This document shows, piece after piece, positions 25,791 through 34,694 of a stretch of 54,982 nt of DNA (positions are counted from its first letter, which is position 1; the number at the start of each line of letters is the position of its first letter). Source of the stretch: Halarsenatibacter sp964630835 (lineage in GTDB: Bacteria > Bacillota > Halanaerobiia > Halanaerobiales > Halarsenatibacteraceae); NCBI GenBank assembly GCA_964630835.1, contig CAZVZM010000007.1:1-54982 (forward strand). The letters are read 5' to 3'. The notes beneath the pieces are model-generated. The model searched no databases. It was not told where the DNA came from and was given only the letters and a program-made list of their open reading frames with translations. Position numbers and translations under genes: made by a program.

Positions 25791-26489
25791 TCAACCGCCA
25801 ACAATAAAAGAGCCTTTAGTTTTTTGTTTTTTTTCTGAAATAATATAAAGTAACGTTCCTTCTTTTTTGCTTATTTCTGCGCAGCTGGAAACGATTTTAT
25901 TGCTTACACCTCGCGTGCGATGCCTCTCCATCTCCAGGTTTGAAACTTCATATTTACATCCTTTAATGGTTACCCCTTTTACCCGGTTATCCAGGGGAAG
26001 TAGTGAAAGGCGCCAGCCATTTTTATTGGTGATATTTATATTATTTTTTATAAGGCCTATCTCCATTTTTTTTTCCCTGATTTTGGCTTCTATGCCCAAA
26101 GATTCGGCATATTCCAGCAAAAAAATATTTGCCAGAAACTGATCCACTCTTCCCCCCAGAGCGGAAAGCATTATTACTCTATTTATTGCTCTTTTATGAC
26201 AGAAATGCAGACATAGCTCCGAATCCGTTTCATCCTTTTCTGATGGAAATGATTTTACCTTAGTGCCCCGCGATTTCAGCTTATCAATTTTCTTTCGGGA
26301 AAGAGAATCAAGATCACCTATAACCCAGTCAGGATTTAATTTCAGATCAAAGAAAAGATCCGCACCTCCATCGGCAGCAATAATTAAGTCCACTTCCGGG
26401 CTATCAAATAATTTGAGATAATATTCTTTATTTCCCATCTCTCCGTTGAGAACCACAGCCGCAGTCTTCTTTTCATCAATATTCTTCAA
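25791..26489 (-). CDS. thiN: Thiamine pyrophosphokinase
   Basis: 232 residues. It makes thiamine diphosphate from thiamine and ATP. Motifs: AADGGADLFF, VIGDLDSLS and FPSEKDETDSELCL, which bind magnesium and ATP; SALGGRVDQFLANIFLL follows. The start is TTG at 26489 with a weak GGGAATG site. In Firmicutes thiN normally follows rpe directly; here the riboflavin genes stand between rpe and thiN, so thiN may be read from the rib promoter. Confidence 0.93.
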   Translation of the reverse strand: MKNIDEKKTAAVVLNGEMGNKEYYLKLFDSPEVDLIIAADGGADLFFDLKLNPDWVIGDLDSLSRKKIDKLKSRGTKVKSFPSEKDETDSELCLHFCHKRAINRVIMLSALGGRVDQFLANIFLLEYAESLGIEAKIREKKMEIGLIKNNINITNKNGWRLSLLPLDNRVKGVTIKGCKYEVSNLEMERHRTRGVSNKIVSSCAEISKKEGTLLYIISEKKQKTKGSFIVGG

Positions 26490-26507
26490 TATTAATCATT
26501 CCCGATT

Positions 26508-26975
26508 TTATTCAAATTTATTCAGTAAATTGGCCATCTCCAGCATACTGACTGCAGCCTCAAACCCTTTGTTGCCGGCCTTTGTGCCGGCTCTTTCTAC
26601 CGCCTGTTCTATTGTATCGGTGGTAAGAATGCCAAAACTCACCGGTATGTCAGTATTTAATCCCACGCGTGCTATTCCTTTGGAAACTTCATTGGAAACG
26701 TATTCAAAATGCGGTGTTTCTCCTCGAATAACTGCGCCCAGGCAGATCACACCATCATACTTATCTGAATTAGCCATTTTTTTGGTAATCATCGGTATCT
26801 CAAAAGATCCAGGCACCCAGGCAACTTCAATATCCTCACCGTCAACTCCATGCCGGAGCAATGCATCTTTTGCCCCCTCCAGAAGGCGAGTTGTAATAAA
26901 ATCATTAAATCTGGAAATCACTATACCTGCTTTCAGACCTTCTCCTCTCAATTCACCTTCAATATTTTTTACCAC
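26508..26975 (-). CDS. ribH: 6,7-dimethyl-8-ribityllumazine synthase
   Basis: 155 residues. It condenses dihydroxybutanone phosphate with ribitylamino-pyrimidinedione. Substrate-binding elements are SRFNDFITTRLLEGA, WVPGSFEIP, GAVIRGETPHFEYV and the FGILTTDT strand. GTG at 26975 has GGGAGG upstream; earlier in-frame codons are untranslated leader. It is preceded by a 158-base gap after ribBA. Confidence 0.96.
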   Translation of the reverse strand: MVKNIEGELRGEGLKAGIVISRFNDFITTRLLEGAKDALLRHGVDGEDIEVAWVPGSFEIPMITKKMANSDKYDGVICLGAVIRGETPHFEYVSNEVSKGIARVGLNTDIPVSFGILTTDTIEQAVERAGTKAGNKGFEAAVSMLEMANLLNKFE

Positions 26976-27060
26976 TGGTTTTCCTCCCTTATTATAGTGT
27001 AATATATTTTTACAGTCCGGCACATCCCGGGTTAAAACATATTATTTAGCGGGAAGCCTG

Positions 27061-27131
27061 ACCGTGCTTAGAAAAATATTGAGCATCAATTTGCCTTTAA
27101 TAATAGGAAATAATAGGAAGAACCGTGCTTA
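27061..27131 (-). repeat. Short direct repeat after ribBA
   Basis: ACCGTGCTTA occurs at about 27060–27069 and again at about 27122–27131 in the ribBA–ribH gap, with a tandem AATAGGAAATAATAGGAAG just before the second copy. No known function. Confidence 0.4.
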
Positions 27132-27133
27132 AT

Positions 27134-28354
27134 TTAACAATTTTCAGCCTGTTCTTTTTCATCCACCCTGGAAATATAATGTCCCAGTTTTTCTTTCTTA
27201 ACCTGAAGATAACAGGCATTTTCTCGCCTGGGATCAATTTCAATGGGAATTCGTTCCTTTACCTCCAGACCATAGCCCTCGAGACCAACCAGCTTTTTCG
27301 GGTTGTTGGTAATGAGTCGTATAGAGCTCAAACCCAAATCCAGCAAAATTTGAGCTCCAATACCATAATCTCTGAGGTCTGCGGGAAAACCCAGGGCGTG
27401 ATTTGCCTCAACTGTGTCAAGCCCCTCATCCTGAAGGCCATAAGCTTTTATCTTATTGCCCAACCCTATACCTCTTCCTTCCTGTCTCATATAGAGGAGT
27501 ACTCCCTCTCCCTCCTCAGAGATCATTTTTAGAGATTGACCAAGTTGTTCACCGCAGTCGCATCTGTGAGATCCAAAAACATCTCCCGTCAGGCATTCAG
27601 AATGAACCCGGGCCAAAACATTTTCCTCGCCTTTAATATCCCCTTTAATCAAAGCTACATGTTCAAGGTTATCAACCATCGTCGAATATACCCGGATAAC
27701 AAAGTCACCAAAATCTGTGGGAAGTTCTGCTTCGGCCTCCAATTCAATAAGCTTTTCTCTTTTCTTCCTGTATTTAATCAGGTCAGCAATGCTAATTAAT
27801 GTCAATTCATGTTCATCTGCAAATTTTTTTAAGTCGGGAAGTCTGGCCATTGTGCCGTCATCTTTAATAATTTCACATATAACTCCAGCAGATTTTAGAT
27901 CCGCCAGCCTGGCCAGATCAACTGCCGCTTCCGTGTGGCCGGCCCTCCTCAATACTCCCCCTTTTCTTGCCCTTAAAGGGAAAATATGTCCGGGCTTGTT
28001 AAAATCTCCCGGTTCGCTTTCAGGATTTACCAGTTCCCTGATTGTTCGGGCTCTTTCAGAAGCCGAAATACCTGTTGTGGTGGAAACATGATCAACTGAA
28101 ACGGTAAATCCGGTTTCATGAGGATCAGTATTTTCACTTGTCATGAGAGGTATTTCAAGTTCGTCCAGGCGTTCCTCCTCCATGGGCACACAGACCAGAC
28201 CGCGAGCTTTTTTTATCATAAAATTTACCTTTTCGGTGTCGGCCTTTTCTGCCGCCATAACAAGGTCACCCTCATTTTCCCTGTCTTCATCATCTACAAC
28301 TATTACCATTTCTCCCCGTCTTATGTCTTCTATAGCTTTTTCAATGGAATCCAT
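27134..28354 (-). CDS. ribBA: Bifunctional dihydroxybutanone phosphate synthase / GTP cyclohydrolase II
   Basis: 406 residues. Domain 1 (about 1–200) makes 3,4-dihydroxy-2-butanone 4-phosphate: DDEDRENEGDLVMAAE and RAGHTEAAVDLARLA. Domain 2 (about 206–398) opens the GTP ring: RVHSECLTGDVFGSHRCDCGEQL holds the zinc cysteines, and MRQEGRGIGL the catalytic residues. ATG at 28354 has AAAGGAGGAG upstream. Third gene of ribD–ribE–ribBA–ribH. Confidence 0.97.
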   Translation of the reverse strand: MDSIEKAIEDIRRGEMVIVVDDEDRENEGDLVMAAEKADTEKVNFMIKKARGLVCVPMEEERLDELEIPLMTSENTDPHETGFTVSVDHVSTTTGISASERARTIRELVNPESEPGDFNKPGHIFPLRARKGGVLRRAGHTEAAVDLARLADLKSAGVICEIIKDDGTMARLPDLKKFADEHELTLISIADLIKYRKKREKLIELEAEAELPTDFGDFVIRVYSTMVDNLEHVALIKGDIKGEENVLARVHSECLTGDVFGSHRCDCGEQLGQSLKMISEEGEGVLLYMRQEGRGIGLGNKIKAYGLQDEGLDTVEANHALGFPADLRDYGIGAQILLDLGLSSIRLITNNPKKLVGLEGYGLEVKERIPIEIDPRRENACYLQVKKEKLGHYISRVDEKEQAENC

Positions 28355-28382
28355 TCTTCTCCTCCTTTAATGCTGATTAAAA

Positions 28383-29060
28383 CTAGAGAAAGTTATTTTC
28401 GCGAAGAATATCCCGGGTTAATCCATTTTTATCGCCAGAATATTCTGTCCCATTTTTTTCGTCTGAATGAAGATAATTTTCCACAGTCTTAACAACATAC
28501 TTGCCTATTATATCCGCCTCTAAATTCACACTCCTTCCAGCATTCATGGCATGAAAGCTGGTGGCTCTCCAGGTTTCAGGAATGAGCGAAACGGTAAAAT
28601 ACTCTTTGTTTAGATCAGCCAGGGTCAAACTTACGCCATTGAGAGCAATCGATCCCTTTTCAACCAGATACTTCTGTAAATCCCGGGGATAATTCACTTC
28701 AACAATGCGTGCATTTTTCTCCCGGGTTATATTTTTTATAGAACCTGTGCCATCAATATGTCCCGTAACTAAATGTCCATCAAAAAGATCCTCAGTCCCG
28801 AGAGCAGGTTCTAAATTTACCCGATCTCCCTTTTTTAACTCGCCAAGAGAGGAATTACGAAGGGTTTCCGGCATCACATCGGCAGAAAAACTGCTGCTGT
28901 CATAATTCACAACAGTAAGGCAAATCCCGCTGACAGCAATACTATCACCTCTATTAATCGATCCGGTAATCTCATCGGCTTTAACCTCAATCTGATGCCT
29001 GACTCCACTTCTGTGTATGGAAGCTACTATTCCAACCTCTTTTATAATACCGGTAAACAA
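28383..29060 (-). CDS. ribE: Riboflavin synthase, alpha chain
   Basis: 225 residues with two lumazine-binding repeats. It dismutates two lumazines to riboflavin. The N-terminal FTGIIKEVG and the repeated G-S-I-A-V/L-N/S-G-(I/V)-(C/S)-LT motifs (DSIAVSGICLTV and GSIALNGVSLTL) are seen. TTG at 29060 is chosen: it restores the family start M-F-T-G-I-I and leaves GAGGTG 6 bases upstream, while the in-frame GTG at 29069 overlaps that ribosome site. Confidence 0.95.
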   Translation of the reverse strand: MFTGIIKEVGIVASIHRSGVRHQIEVKADEITGSINRGDSIAVSGICLTVVNYDSSSFSADVMPETLRNSSLGELKKGDRVNLEPALGTEDLFDGHLVTGHIDGTGSIKNITREKNARIVEVNYPRDLQKYLVEKGSIALNGVSLTLADLNKEYFTVSLIPETWRATSFHAMNAGRSVNLEADIIGKYVVKTVENYLHSDEKNGTEYSGDKNGLTRDILRENNFL

Positions 29061-29075
29061 TTTATTCACCTCAGA

Positions 29076-30209
29076 TTAGCTATCATTACGCGGATAAGCG
29101 GTAATCAAAATATCCCTTTCCAGGCGCTCAATATCATCTATAACTAATTTTTCCGTCTCATCTATCGCACTCACTGCCTCTCCGGAGAAACAGGCCACAC
29201 CATCGTTTCCTCCCAGCAATTTTGGGGCCAGGAAAACAAAATATTTATCAATTAATCCAGATTTCAGAAAAGTGTGATTTACCCTGCCTCCTCCTTCTAT
29301 AAGGACACTCTGGATTTCCATTTCAAATAGTTTTTCAGCTATATCCAAAGGAGAAATTTCATTTCGATCATTAACGCTCAGAGGAATCACTTTTACATTA
29401 TTTATATCAGAAAACTTTTTATTTAAATCCTGAGATCTTTCTCTTTCAACGAAAATCACAATTTCTCGTCCAAAATCTGTATGAAACAGGGTAGCTTCCC
29501 CGGGGATTTCTCCTTTACCGGCCATAATGATCCTGAGAGGTTGTTTGACTTCTCCCGAAATTTTCCTGGCGGTTAACCGGGGATCATCTTTTATCAGGGT
29601 GTTCCTTCCTATCAACACTGCATCCAGCTCATGTCTAAGTCTGTGTCCCCTGGCCCGGGCTTTTTCTCCGGTGATCCAGCGAGAATCTCCCCCCGGTGCT
29701 GCCAGATAACCGTCCAGTGTCTGTGCTGTTTTTTGGACAAAAAATGGCCGATTTTTTTGCATGTATACAAAAAATGCTTCATTTAATTTGCGTCCTTCTT
29801 CGGCCAGCACTCCAATCTTTACCTCCAGGCCTTGATTTTGCAGCTTTTCGATGCCTCTACCACCTACCAGAGGATTGGGGTCTTCATTGGCCACAATCAC
29901 CCTTTCTATACCTGAATTTAAAATGGCATCACTACAGGGGGGAGTTTTGCCGTGATGGGAGCACGGTTCCAGGTTGACATAAAGTTCAGCACCTTTTGTA
30001 TTTCCACGGGCATCTTCCAGAGCATTAATTTCAGCATGCCTGCCCCCGAATTTCCTGTGAAAACCTCTACCAGCTATCTCCCCATCTTTCACAACAACTG
30101 CTCCAACCATAGGATTGGGGCTTACAAAACCAGCTCCCCTGGCAGCAAGATCCAGGGCTTTTCTCATGTAAAATTTGTCTTTTTTTAAAGAATTTTTTTG
30201 GCTGCTCAA
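29076..30209 (-). CDS. ribD: Bifunctional pyrimidine deaminase / reductase
   Basis: 377 residues. It deaminates and then reduces the pyrimidine intermediate of riboflavin synthesis. The deaminase domain has zinc motifs HAEINAL and PCSHHGKTPPC; the reductase domain starts near QTLDGYLAAPGGDSRWITG. TTG at 30209 is preferred because AAAGGAG lies 8 bases upstream. The frame is open to 30272, but that stretch is riboswitch and terminator sequence. First gene after the FMN riboswitch. Confidence 0.95.
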   Translation of the reverse strand: MSSQKNSLKKDKFYMRKALDLAARGAGFVSPNPMVGAVVVKDGEIAGRGFHRKFGGRHAEINALEDARGNTKGAELYVNLEPCSHHGKTPPCSDAILNSGIERVIVANEDPNPLVGGRGIEKLQNQGLEVKIGVLAEEGRKLNEAFFVYMQKNRPFFVQKTAQTLDGYLAAPGGDSRWITGEKARARGHRLRHELDAVLIGRNTLIKDDPRLTARKISGEVKQPLRIIMAGKGEIPGEATLFHTDFGREIVIFVERERSQDLNKKFSDINNVKVIPLSVNDRNEISPLDIAEKLFEMEIQSVLIEGGGRVNHTFLKSGLIDKYFVFLAPKLLGGNDGVACFSGEAVSAIDETEKLVIDDIERLERDILITAYPRNDS

Positions 30210-30228
30210 CTCATAAACTCCTTTCTCA

Positions 30229-30252
30229 AAAACAAAAACCTCCCCGGGAAGG
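30229..30252 (-). terminator. Expression-platform terminator of the rib leader
   Basis: Minus strand CCTTC, loop CCGG, GGAGG (extendable), then TTTTTGTTTTTG. It lies between the FMN aptamer and the ribD ribosome site. This suggests that FMN binding ends transcription early. The stem is short, so the exact switch structure is inferred. Confidence 0.55.
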
Positions 30253-30265
30253 AAGGCACTAAAAA

Positions 30266-30378
30266 AAGCCAACTTCCATCCAGACTTTCACTGTCGGTTT
30301 TGGAATTTCACCAAATCAGCCATTTAAGGCTCGTGGACTTTCACCACCGGTATGGAATTTCACCACTCCCCGTCAGCA
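30266..30378 (-). ncRNA. FMN riboswitch (RFN element)
   Basis: The minus strand shows the conserved RFN landmarks in order: GACGGGGAGTGGTGAAATTC, ACCGGTGGTGAAAGTCC, ACGAGCC, GGTGAAATTCC, AAAACCGACAGTGAAAGTC and TGGATGGAAG. It lies ahead of ribD with a promoter upstream and a terminator downstream. It should switch the rib operon off when FMN is high. Confidence 0.95.
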
Positions 30379-30451
30379 AATTATTTTATTTTTAAAATAC
30401 AAATCACCAGTTGATACCAGAAAAGTTCTTAAAAATTTTTGCGCTTTTTTT

Positions 30452-30480
30452 ATAATAACACATCGGGCAAAATCTGTAAA
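30452..30480 (-). promoter_or_regulatory. Promoter of the rib operon leader
   Basis: Minus strand TTTACA (30480–30475), 17-base spacer, TATTAT (30457–30452). It would start transcription about 70 bases before the FMN aptamer, and touches the end of the rpe terminator. Confidence 0.6.
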
Positions 30481-30507
30481 GAAAAACCGGGGTAATTCAC
30501 CCCCCGG
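30478..30507 (-). terminator. Rho-independent terminator after rpe
   Basis: Minus strand CCGGGG, 9-base loop, CCCCGG, then TTTTTCTTT. It lies 25 bases after the rpe stop and separates the prkC–rpe operon from the rib operon. Confidence 0.85.
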
Positions 30508-30531
30508 ATTTATTCCCAAAAAGGTTATTCT

Positions 30532-31185
30532 TCAGCAAGAAGCAAATTTTTCTTTAAAACCTTCAACGGCACGAGCAGGGTCATCCTTTCCTAATATAGC
30601 TGAGCCGGCAACTATAATTTCTGCTCCTGCTTTGACGACTTTTTCCACATTATGCTGTTTAATGCCTCCATCTACAGCCACTTCAGTGCCAGTATCAGCG
30701 TTTTCAATCATTTCCCGGGCGCGAGAAATTTTATTCAGCATAGCCGGAATAAACTTCTGTCCTCCAAATCCGGGGTTAACTGTCATAATTAATAGTAAAT
30801 CCAGTTCCGGGAGCAGATATTCAACATTTTCAAGAGATGTATCGGGATTTATTGATATTCCTGCCTGACATTCCAGATCCTTAATTTGCTGGATTATTCG
30901 ATGGCTGTGAACTGCCGCTTCAATATGAAAAGTAATATAATCACTGCCAGCAGCAGCAAATTTTTCGATGTATTTACCGGGCTGAGAAATCATAAGATGA
31001 GCATCAAAGGGGAGTTCACAAAAGCTTCTTATATCCTCTATCAATCCCGGACCAAAGGTGATATTAGGAACAAAATTACCATCCATCACATCCAGATGAA
31101 GCATGTCAGCATTATTTAAATAATCCAGCTGTTCTCTCAGACAGGAAAAATCAGCCGAGTAAAGTGAGGGTGCAAGCTTAGTCAT
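30532..31185 (-). CDS. rpe: Ribulose-phosphate 3-epimerase
   Basis: 217 residues, TIM barrel. It interconverts ribulose 5-phosphate and xylulose 5-phosphate. Metal and catalytic residues lie in LHLDVMDGNFVPNITFGP, FDAHLMI, MTVNPGFGGQKFI and VDGGI. ATG at 31185 follows GGAGG. The start overlaps the rsgA end by 8 bases. Last gene of the rlmN–prpC–prkC–rsgA–rpe run. Confidence 0.96.
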   Translation of the reverse strand: MTKLAPSLYSADFSCLREQLDYLNNADMLHLDVMDGNFVPNITFGPGLIEDIRSFCELPFDAHLMISQPGKYIEKFAAAGSDYITFHIEAAVHSHRIIQQIKDLECQAGISINPDTSLENVEYLLPELDLLLIMTVNPGFGGQKFIPAMLNKISRAREMIENADTGTEVAVDGGIKQHNVEKVVKAGAEIIVAGSAILGKDDPARAVEGFKEKFASC

Positions 31186-32041
31186 ACTCAGGACCTCCTT
31201 CTTCTTCAACTATCTTATATAGATTGCAATATGAATCGTAGCGAAATTGAGGGATCTTTCCGAACTCTACAGCTTTTTTTATCGCGCAGTCCGGTTCGTG
31301 TGTGTGAGTGCAGCTGCTAAAATGACACTCATTCTGGTAATTTGTAAACTCAGGGAAAGAGATCTGAACCTCCCCGGGATAGAGATGATCCAGGCTCAAA
31401 GATGTAAAACCCGGGCTATCCGCAACCCATCCTCCCTCTGGCAACTGGAGCAGTTTTACCTGCCTGGTTGTGTGCCTGCCCCTTTTTAATTTGTTGCTTA
31501 CCTCTCCGAGCTCAAGGTCTGCATCAGGTATCAGTTTATTTATCAAAGCCGACTTGCCCACTCCGGAAGGACCGGCCATGACATTAATCCCACCCTGAAA
31601 GGATTTCTTCACGTTTGAAAGATGTGTCTCCTCTTTTACACTGAAAATGTATAATCTAAAGCCAGCATTTCTATATGCAAAGATTTTATTCTCTTCTTCT
31701 CGAGGAAAGTCCGGGTTTAAATCCAGTTTATTAATATAAATTACAGGAGTAAAATCCGCTGCTTTTACCAAAAGCAGAAACCTATCAAGAAGCTGGAAAT
31801 CCATCTCCGGTTCGGACACAGAAAACATTATATTAACCACAGAGACATTTGCAACCCGCGGGCGGGGAAGAAGATTATCTCTGGGAATCAGATCTTCAAC
31901 CATATTATCTGACACTATAACCCTATCCCCGGGATATATTTGCTCCTGGATCCTTCCTCTGACCTGACAGCGATGCTGTTTTCCATCACTCTCTGCAACA
32001 TAAAAAAACCCCCCTACAGCACCCGTCACAATTCCTTTCAT
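31178..32041 (-). CDS. rsgA: Ribosome small subunit-dependent GTPase A
   Basis: 287 residues, circularly permuted GTPase that aids late 30S assembly. An N-terminal OB fold is followed by G4 (INKLDL), then G1 (GPSGVGKSAL) and G3 (DSPGF), in the permuted order. A C-terminal zinc site has Cys and His residues in CHFSSCTHTHEPDC. It sits beside prkC/prpC; the Bacillus homologue (CpgA) is a PrkC substrate. Confidence 0.96.
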   Translation of the reverse strand: MKGIVTGAVGGFFYVAESDGKQHRCQVRGRIQEQIYPGDRVIVSDNMVEDLIPRDNLLPRPRVANVSVVNIMFSVSEPEMDFQLLDRFLLLVKAADFTPVIYINKLDLNPDFPREEENKIFAYRNAGFRLYIFSVKEETHLSNVKKSFQGGINVMAGPSGVGKSALINKLIPDADLELGEVSNKLKRGRHTTRQVKLLQLPEGGWVADSPGFTSLSLDHLYPGEVQISFPEFTNYQNECHFSSCTHTHEPDCAIKKAVEFGKIPQFRYDSYCNLYKIVEEEGGPEYD

Positions 32042-32064
32042 ATCCTTAAAATGTCCACCTCACT

Positions 32065-33960
32065 TTATTCAAAAACTCTGTCATAAATGACCTCCTCTTC
32101 TCGCAAAATTTGAAACCGAACTTCCCCCGAGCTGTAAACTTCAATATCTGCTTCCTCTTCGGGATTCATAAAACTATTCCAGACCATGTCTCTACCCAGA
32201 TCGTCATCCATTATTACTCTGTATTCAGCTCTTTCTTCTCCCGCGGCCGAAAAAGAAACAACTCTTCTGTCAAGAACCTCCTCTTTCATATCATCATCCG
32301 GACCACTGCTAATTTTAACATCAACACTTCTTCCCGCAGACACCTTTTCACCGGCCCGGGGGGACTGTTCGATGATTTTTCCAGCAGGAAGTCTTATATT
32401 CTCCTCCTCTGTGACACCTCCAAGCCGAAGATTGTAATCTCTCAACAGTTCCTGAGCCTTTCTCCACTCAACTCCAATTATTCCGGGAACTTCCAAAAGA
32501 GTGGGATCGTATCCCATACTTATAATCAAATCAACATCTTCATTATACGGCAATTCACTCCCCGGCTCCGGCTCAGTGGTTATTATGCGATCCTGGCCAT
32601 ATAGATCCGAAAACTGATATTCCATATCTCCCACATTATATCCAGAATTTTCCAGCTCAATAACTGCCTCCCTCTCATTCAAACCGGAAACATCAGGTAC
32701 TACCCCTTCCTCAGGCCCTCCACTTAAATAAATTTTAATATCCCTGGTTTGACGTACACTTGTGCCCTCCCCGGGTTCCTGTCTGGCAATATGACCTGAA
32801 GAAATATCGGGATGATTAATTTTTTCTTCTGAAAGTTCGTAATTCAAACCTGCTTGAGATAGCTCCTTTCCCGCATCTTCCACATTCATCCCTACAACAT
32901 CGGGAACTTCAACCACTGGCACATCCATGAAAATGTTGTAGGCAATCAAAAGACTTCCTCCCAGAAATGCCATAATCAATACAAAAACAGAAATATATCT
33001 TACGCCTGCCGGCAATTTTCCTGCTGTTTTTTCCCAGGCAGGAGATAAATAAGAAAAATTTCTTCGCGATTCATGTTCTTCACTGCCGGATTTTTTTTCC
33101 GAATTTTCCTCACTCTCTCCAGAAATAAGGGCATTTTTTTCAGCAAAATTACTTTTAGCTGCTTTCTCCAGCGTGACTTTCAACTCCGCTGCAGAAGAAA
33201 ATCTATCCTCTGGATCCTTTGCCAGAGTTTTCTCAATTATATCTGCCACTTCGATCGGAAGTTCTGTTTGCTTTAGATCAGGTATTGGAGACCTGGCATG
33301 CTGCACTGCCACAGAAATGGCGGTATCTCCAGTATAAGGCACATCCCCGGTAATCATCTCATAAAGAACGATCCCCAGAGAATAAATATCTGTAGCCGGT
33401 TTTACTTCTTCCCCTCTTGCCTGTTCTGGAGATAGATAGTGTGCACTTCCTTCTATTGAACCGGAAAGGGCACTGTTTCGCGAAGAATTAAGAGCCCGTG
33501 CTATGCCAAAATCCGTAACTTTCACCCTGTTATTATCGGTAATAAGGATATTATGAGGTTTTATGTCACAGTGCACTATATCATTTTCATGCGCCTTAGT
33601 CAGAGCAGAGCTTATCTGTTCTGCAATTTTAAGCGCCAGCCGGGAGGAAAGAGGTCCATTTTCTTCGATGTATTTTTTTAAATTTTTTCCAGCCACCCTC
33701 TCCATTACCAGATAGGGACGACCTTCCTCCTCCCCCATGTCATAAACATTGACAATATGAGGATGAGATAGACGGGCTACAGACCTGGCCTCTCGTTTTA
33801 TTCTATTAACAAACTCTTTACTGCTGGCATACTCTTCCTTAAGCACTTTTACTGCTACAGGTCTGTTTAAAAGGGTATCAGTGGCTTCATAAACTACTGC
33901 CATTCCCCCCTCGCCCAACACATTATTTAATTGATATCTTCCATTGAGCTTTTCTTCCAA
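32065..33960 (-). CDS. prkC: PASTA-domain Ser/Thr protein kinase
   Basis: 631 residues. A cytoplasmic kinase domain (about 8–268) has GEGGMAVVY, Lys38, HCDIKPHN (130–137) and DFG (150–152). HCD replaces the usual HRD, making it a non-RD kinase. An acidic linker, one membrane helix (about 322–344) and three PASTA repeats (about 349–420, 421–490, 494–557) follow. An extra C-terminal domain of about 70 residues lies beyond the PASTA repeats. PASTA domains bind cell-wall fragments. The start is TTG at 33960 with GAGGTGAAG upstream. Paired with prpC and rsgA. Confidence 0.95.
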   Translation of the reverse strand: MEEKLNGRYQLNNVLGEGGMAVVYEATDTLLNRPVAVKVLKEEYASSKEFVNRIKREARSVARLSHPHIVNVYDMGEEEGRPYLVMERVAGKNLKKYIEENGPLSSRLALKIAEQISSALTKAHENDIVHCDIKPHNILITDNNRVKVTDFGIARALNSSRNSALSGSIEGSAHYLSPEQARGEEVKPATDIYSLGIVLYEMITGDVPYTGDTAISVAVQHARSPIPDLKQTELPIEVADIIEKTLAKDPEDRFSSAAELKVTLEKAAKSNFAEKNALISGESEENSEKKSGSEEHESRRNFSYLSPAWEKTAGKLPAGVRYISVFVLIMAFLGGSLLIAYNIFMDVPVVEVPDVVGMNVEDAGKELSQAGLNYELSEEKINHPDISSGHIARQEPGEGTSVRQTRDIKIYLSGGPEEGVVPDVSGLNEREAVIELENSGYNVGDMEYQFSDLYGQDRIITTEPEPGSELPYNEDVDLIISMGYDPTLLEVPGIIGVEWRKAQELLRDYNLRLGGVTEEENIRLPAGKIIEQSPRAGEKVSAGRSVDVKISSGPDDDMKEEVLDRRVVSFSAAGEERAEYRVIMDDDLGRDMVWNSFMNPEEEADIEVYSSGEVRFQILREEEVIYDRVFE

Positions 33961-33977
33961 CCTGCTTCACCTCTATT

Positions 33978-34694
33978 TCAGGGATGTTCATAAACGACTG
34001 CGGTTATATTATCCTTCCCTCCCGAATTTAAGGCAGCCTCAATCAAGTCTTTACATGCATTTTCTGGCTGCTCATCCCTGTATCTCAGGAGAATACGGCA
34101 AATTTCACTCTCAGGAAGCATATCCGTCAGACCATCTGTGCAGAGAAGAACTGCATCGCTCTCCAGCAGCTTTTTGCTGCCGGTGTCAATATCCAGATTT
34201 TTTTCCAGGCCGATAGCCTGAGTTAAAACATTGCCGCGGGGATGATTGAAAGCTTCTTCTGGAGAAATTTTCCCTTCATCCAGCATTTCTCCCACCAGAG
34301 AATGATCCCTGGAAATTTGAAATAATTCTTTCTCGCGAAGAAGATAAATTCTGCTGTCCCCAACATGACCGTAGTAGAGATAATTATCGTACACTGCAGC
34401 TGCAGAAAGAGTTGTACCCATACCGCGCCAGGCGGGGTTATTCTCGCCCTTTTTAATTACCGACTCATTTGCCTTGATTACCAGGTTTTCCATCATACTT
34501 TTGCTGCAAAAATCAGGTTTAAAAGCATAATTTTTCACAGTTTCAATAACTTCTGCACTGGCGACATCCCCGGCCTTATGTCCCCCCATACCATCAGCCA
34601 CAGCCAGAATAGGATAGGGATCCTCTCTCAAAATAAACTCGTCTTCATTTTTTTGTCTGATTTTTCCTCGGTCAGTCCTCCCGGCAGCTTTCAT
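33978..34694 (-). CDS. prpC: PP2C-family Ser/Thr phosphatase
   Basis: 238 residues. It reverses PrkC phosphorylation. Metal-binding PP2C motifs: GKIRQKNEDEF near residue 9, VADGMGGHKAGDVAS near 32, GHVGDSRIYLLR, SRDHSL and LLCTDGLTD. ATG at 34694 overlaps the rlmN stop by one base (TAATG) and has GGAGGGGTGA upstream, so it is translated right after rlmN and before prkC. Confidence 0.95.
   Translation of the reverse strand: MKAAGRTDRGKIRQKNEDEFILREDPYPILAVADGMGGHKAGDVASAEVIETVKNYAFKPDFCSKSMMENLVIKANESVIKKGENNPAWRGMGTTLSAAAVYDNYLYYGHVGDSRIYLLREKELFQISRDHSLVGEMLDEGKISPEEAFNHPRGNVLTQAIGLEKNLDIDTGSKKLLESDAVLLCTDGLTDMLPESEICRILLRYRDEQPENACKDLIEAALNSGGKDNITAVVYEHP

Noticed and set aside
26446..26997. 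183-codon plus-strand frame antisense to ribH
   Set aside because: Shadow of ribH and the start of thiN; the minus-strand genes have full family motifs.
27024..27133. Second riboswitch ahead of ribH
   Set aside because: The ribBA–ribH gap has only short direct repeats, not RFN landmarks.
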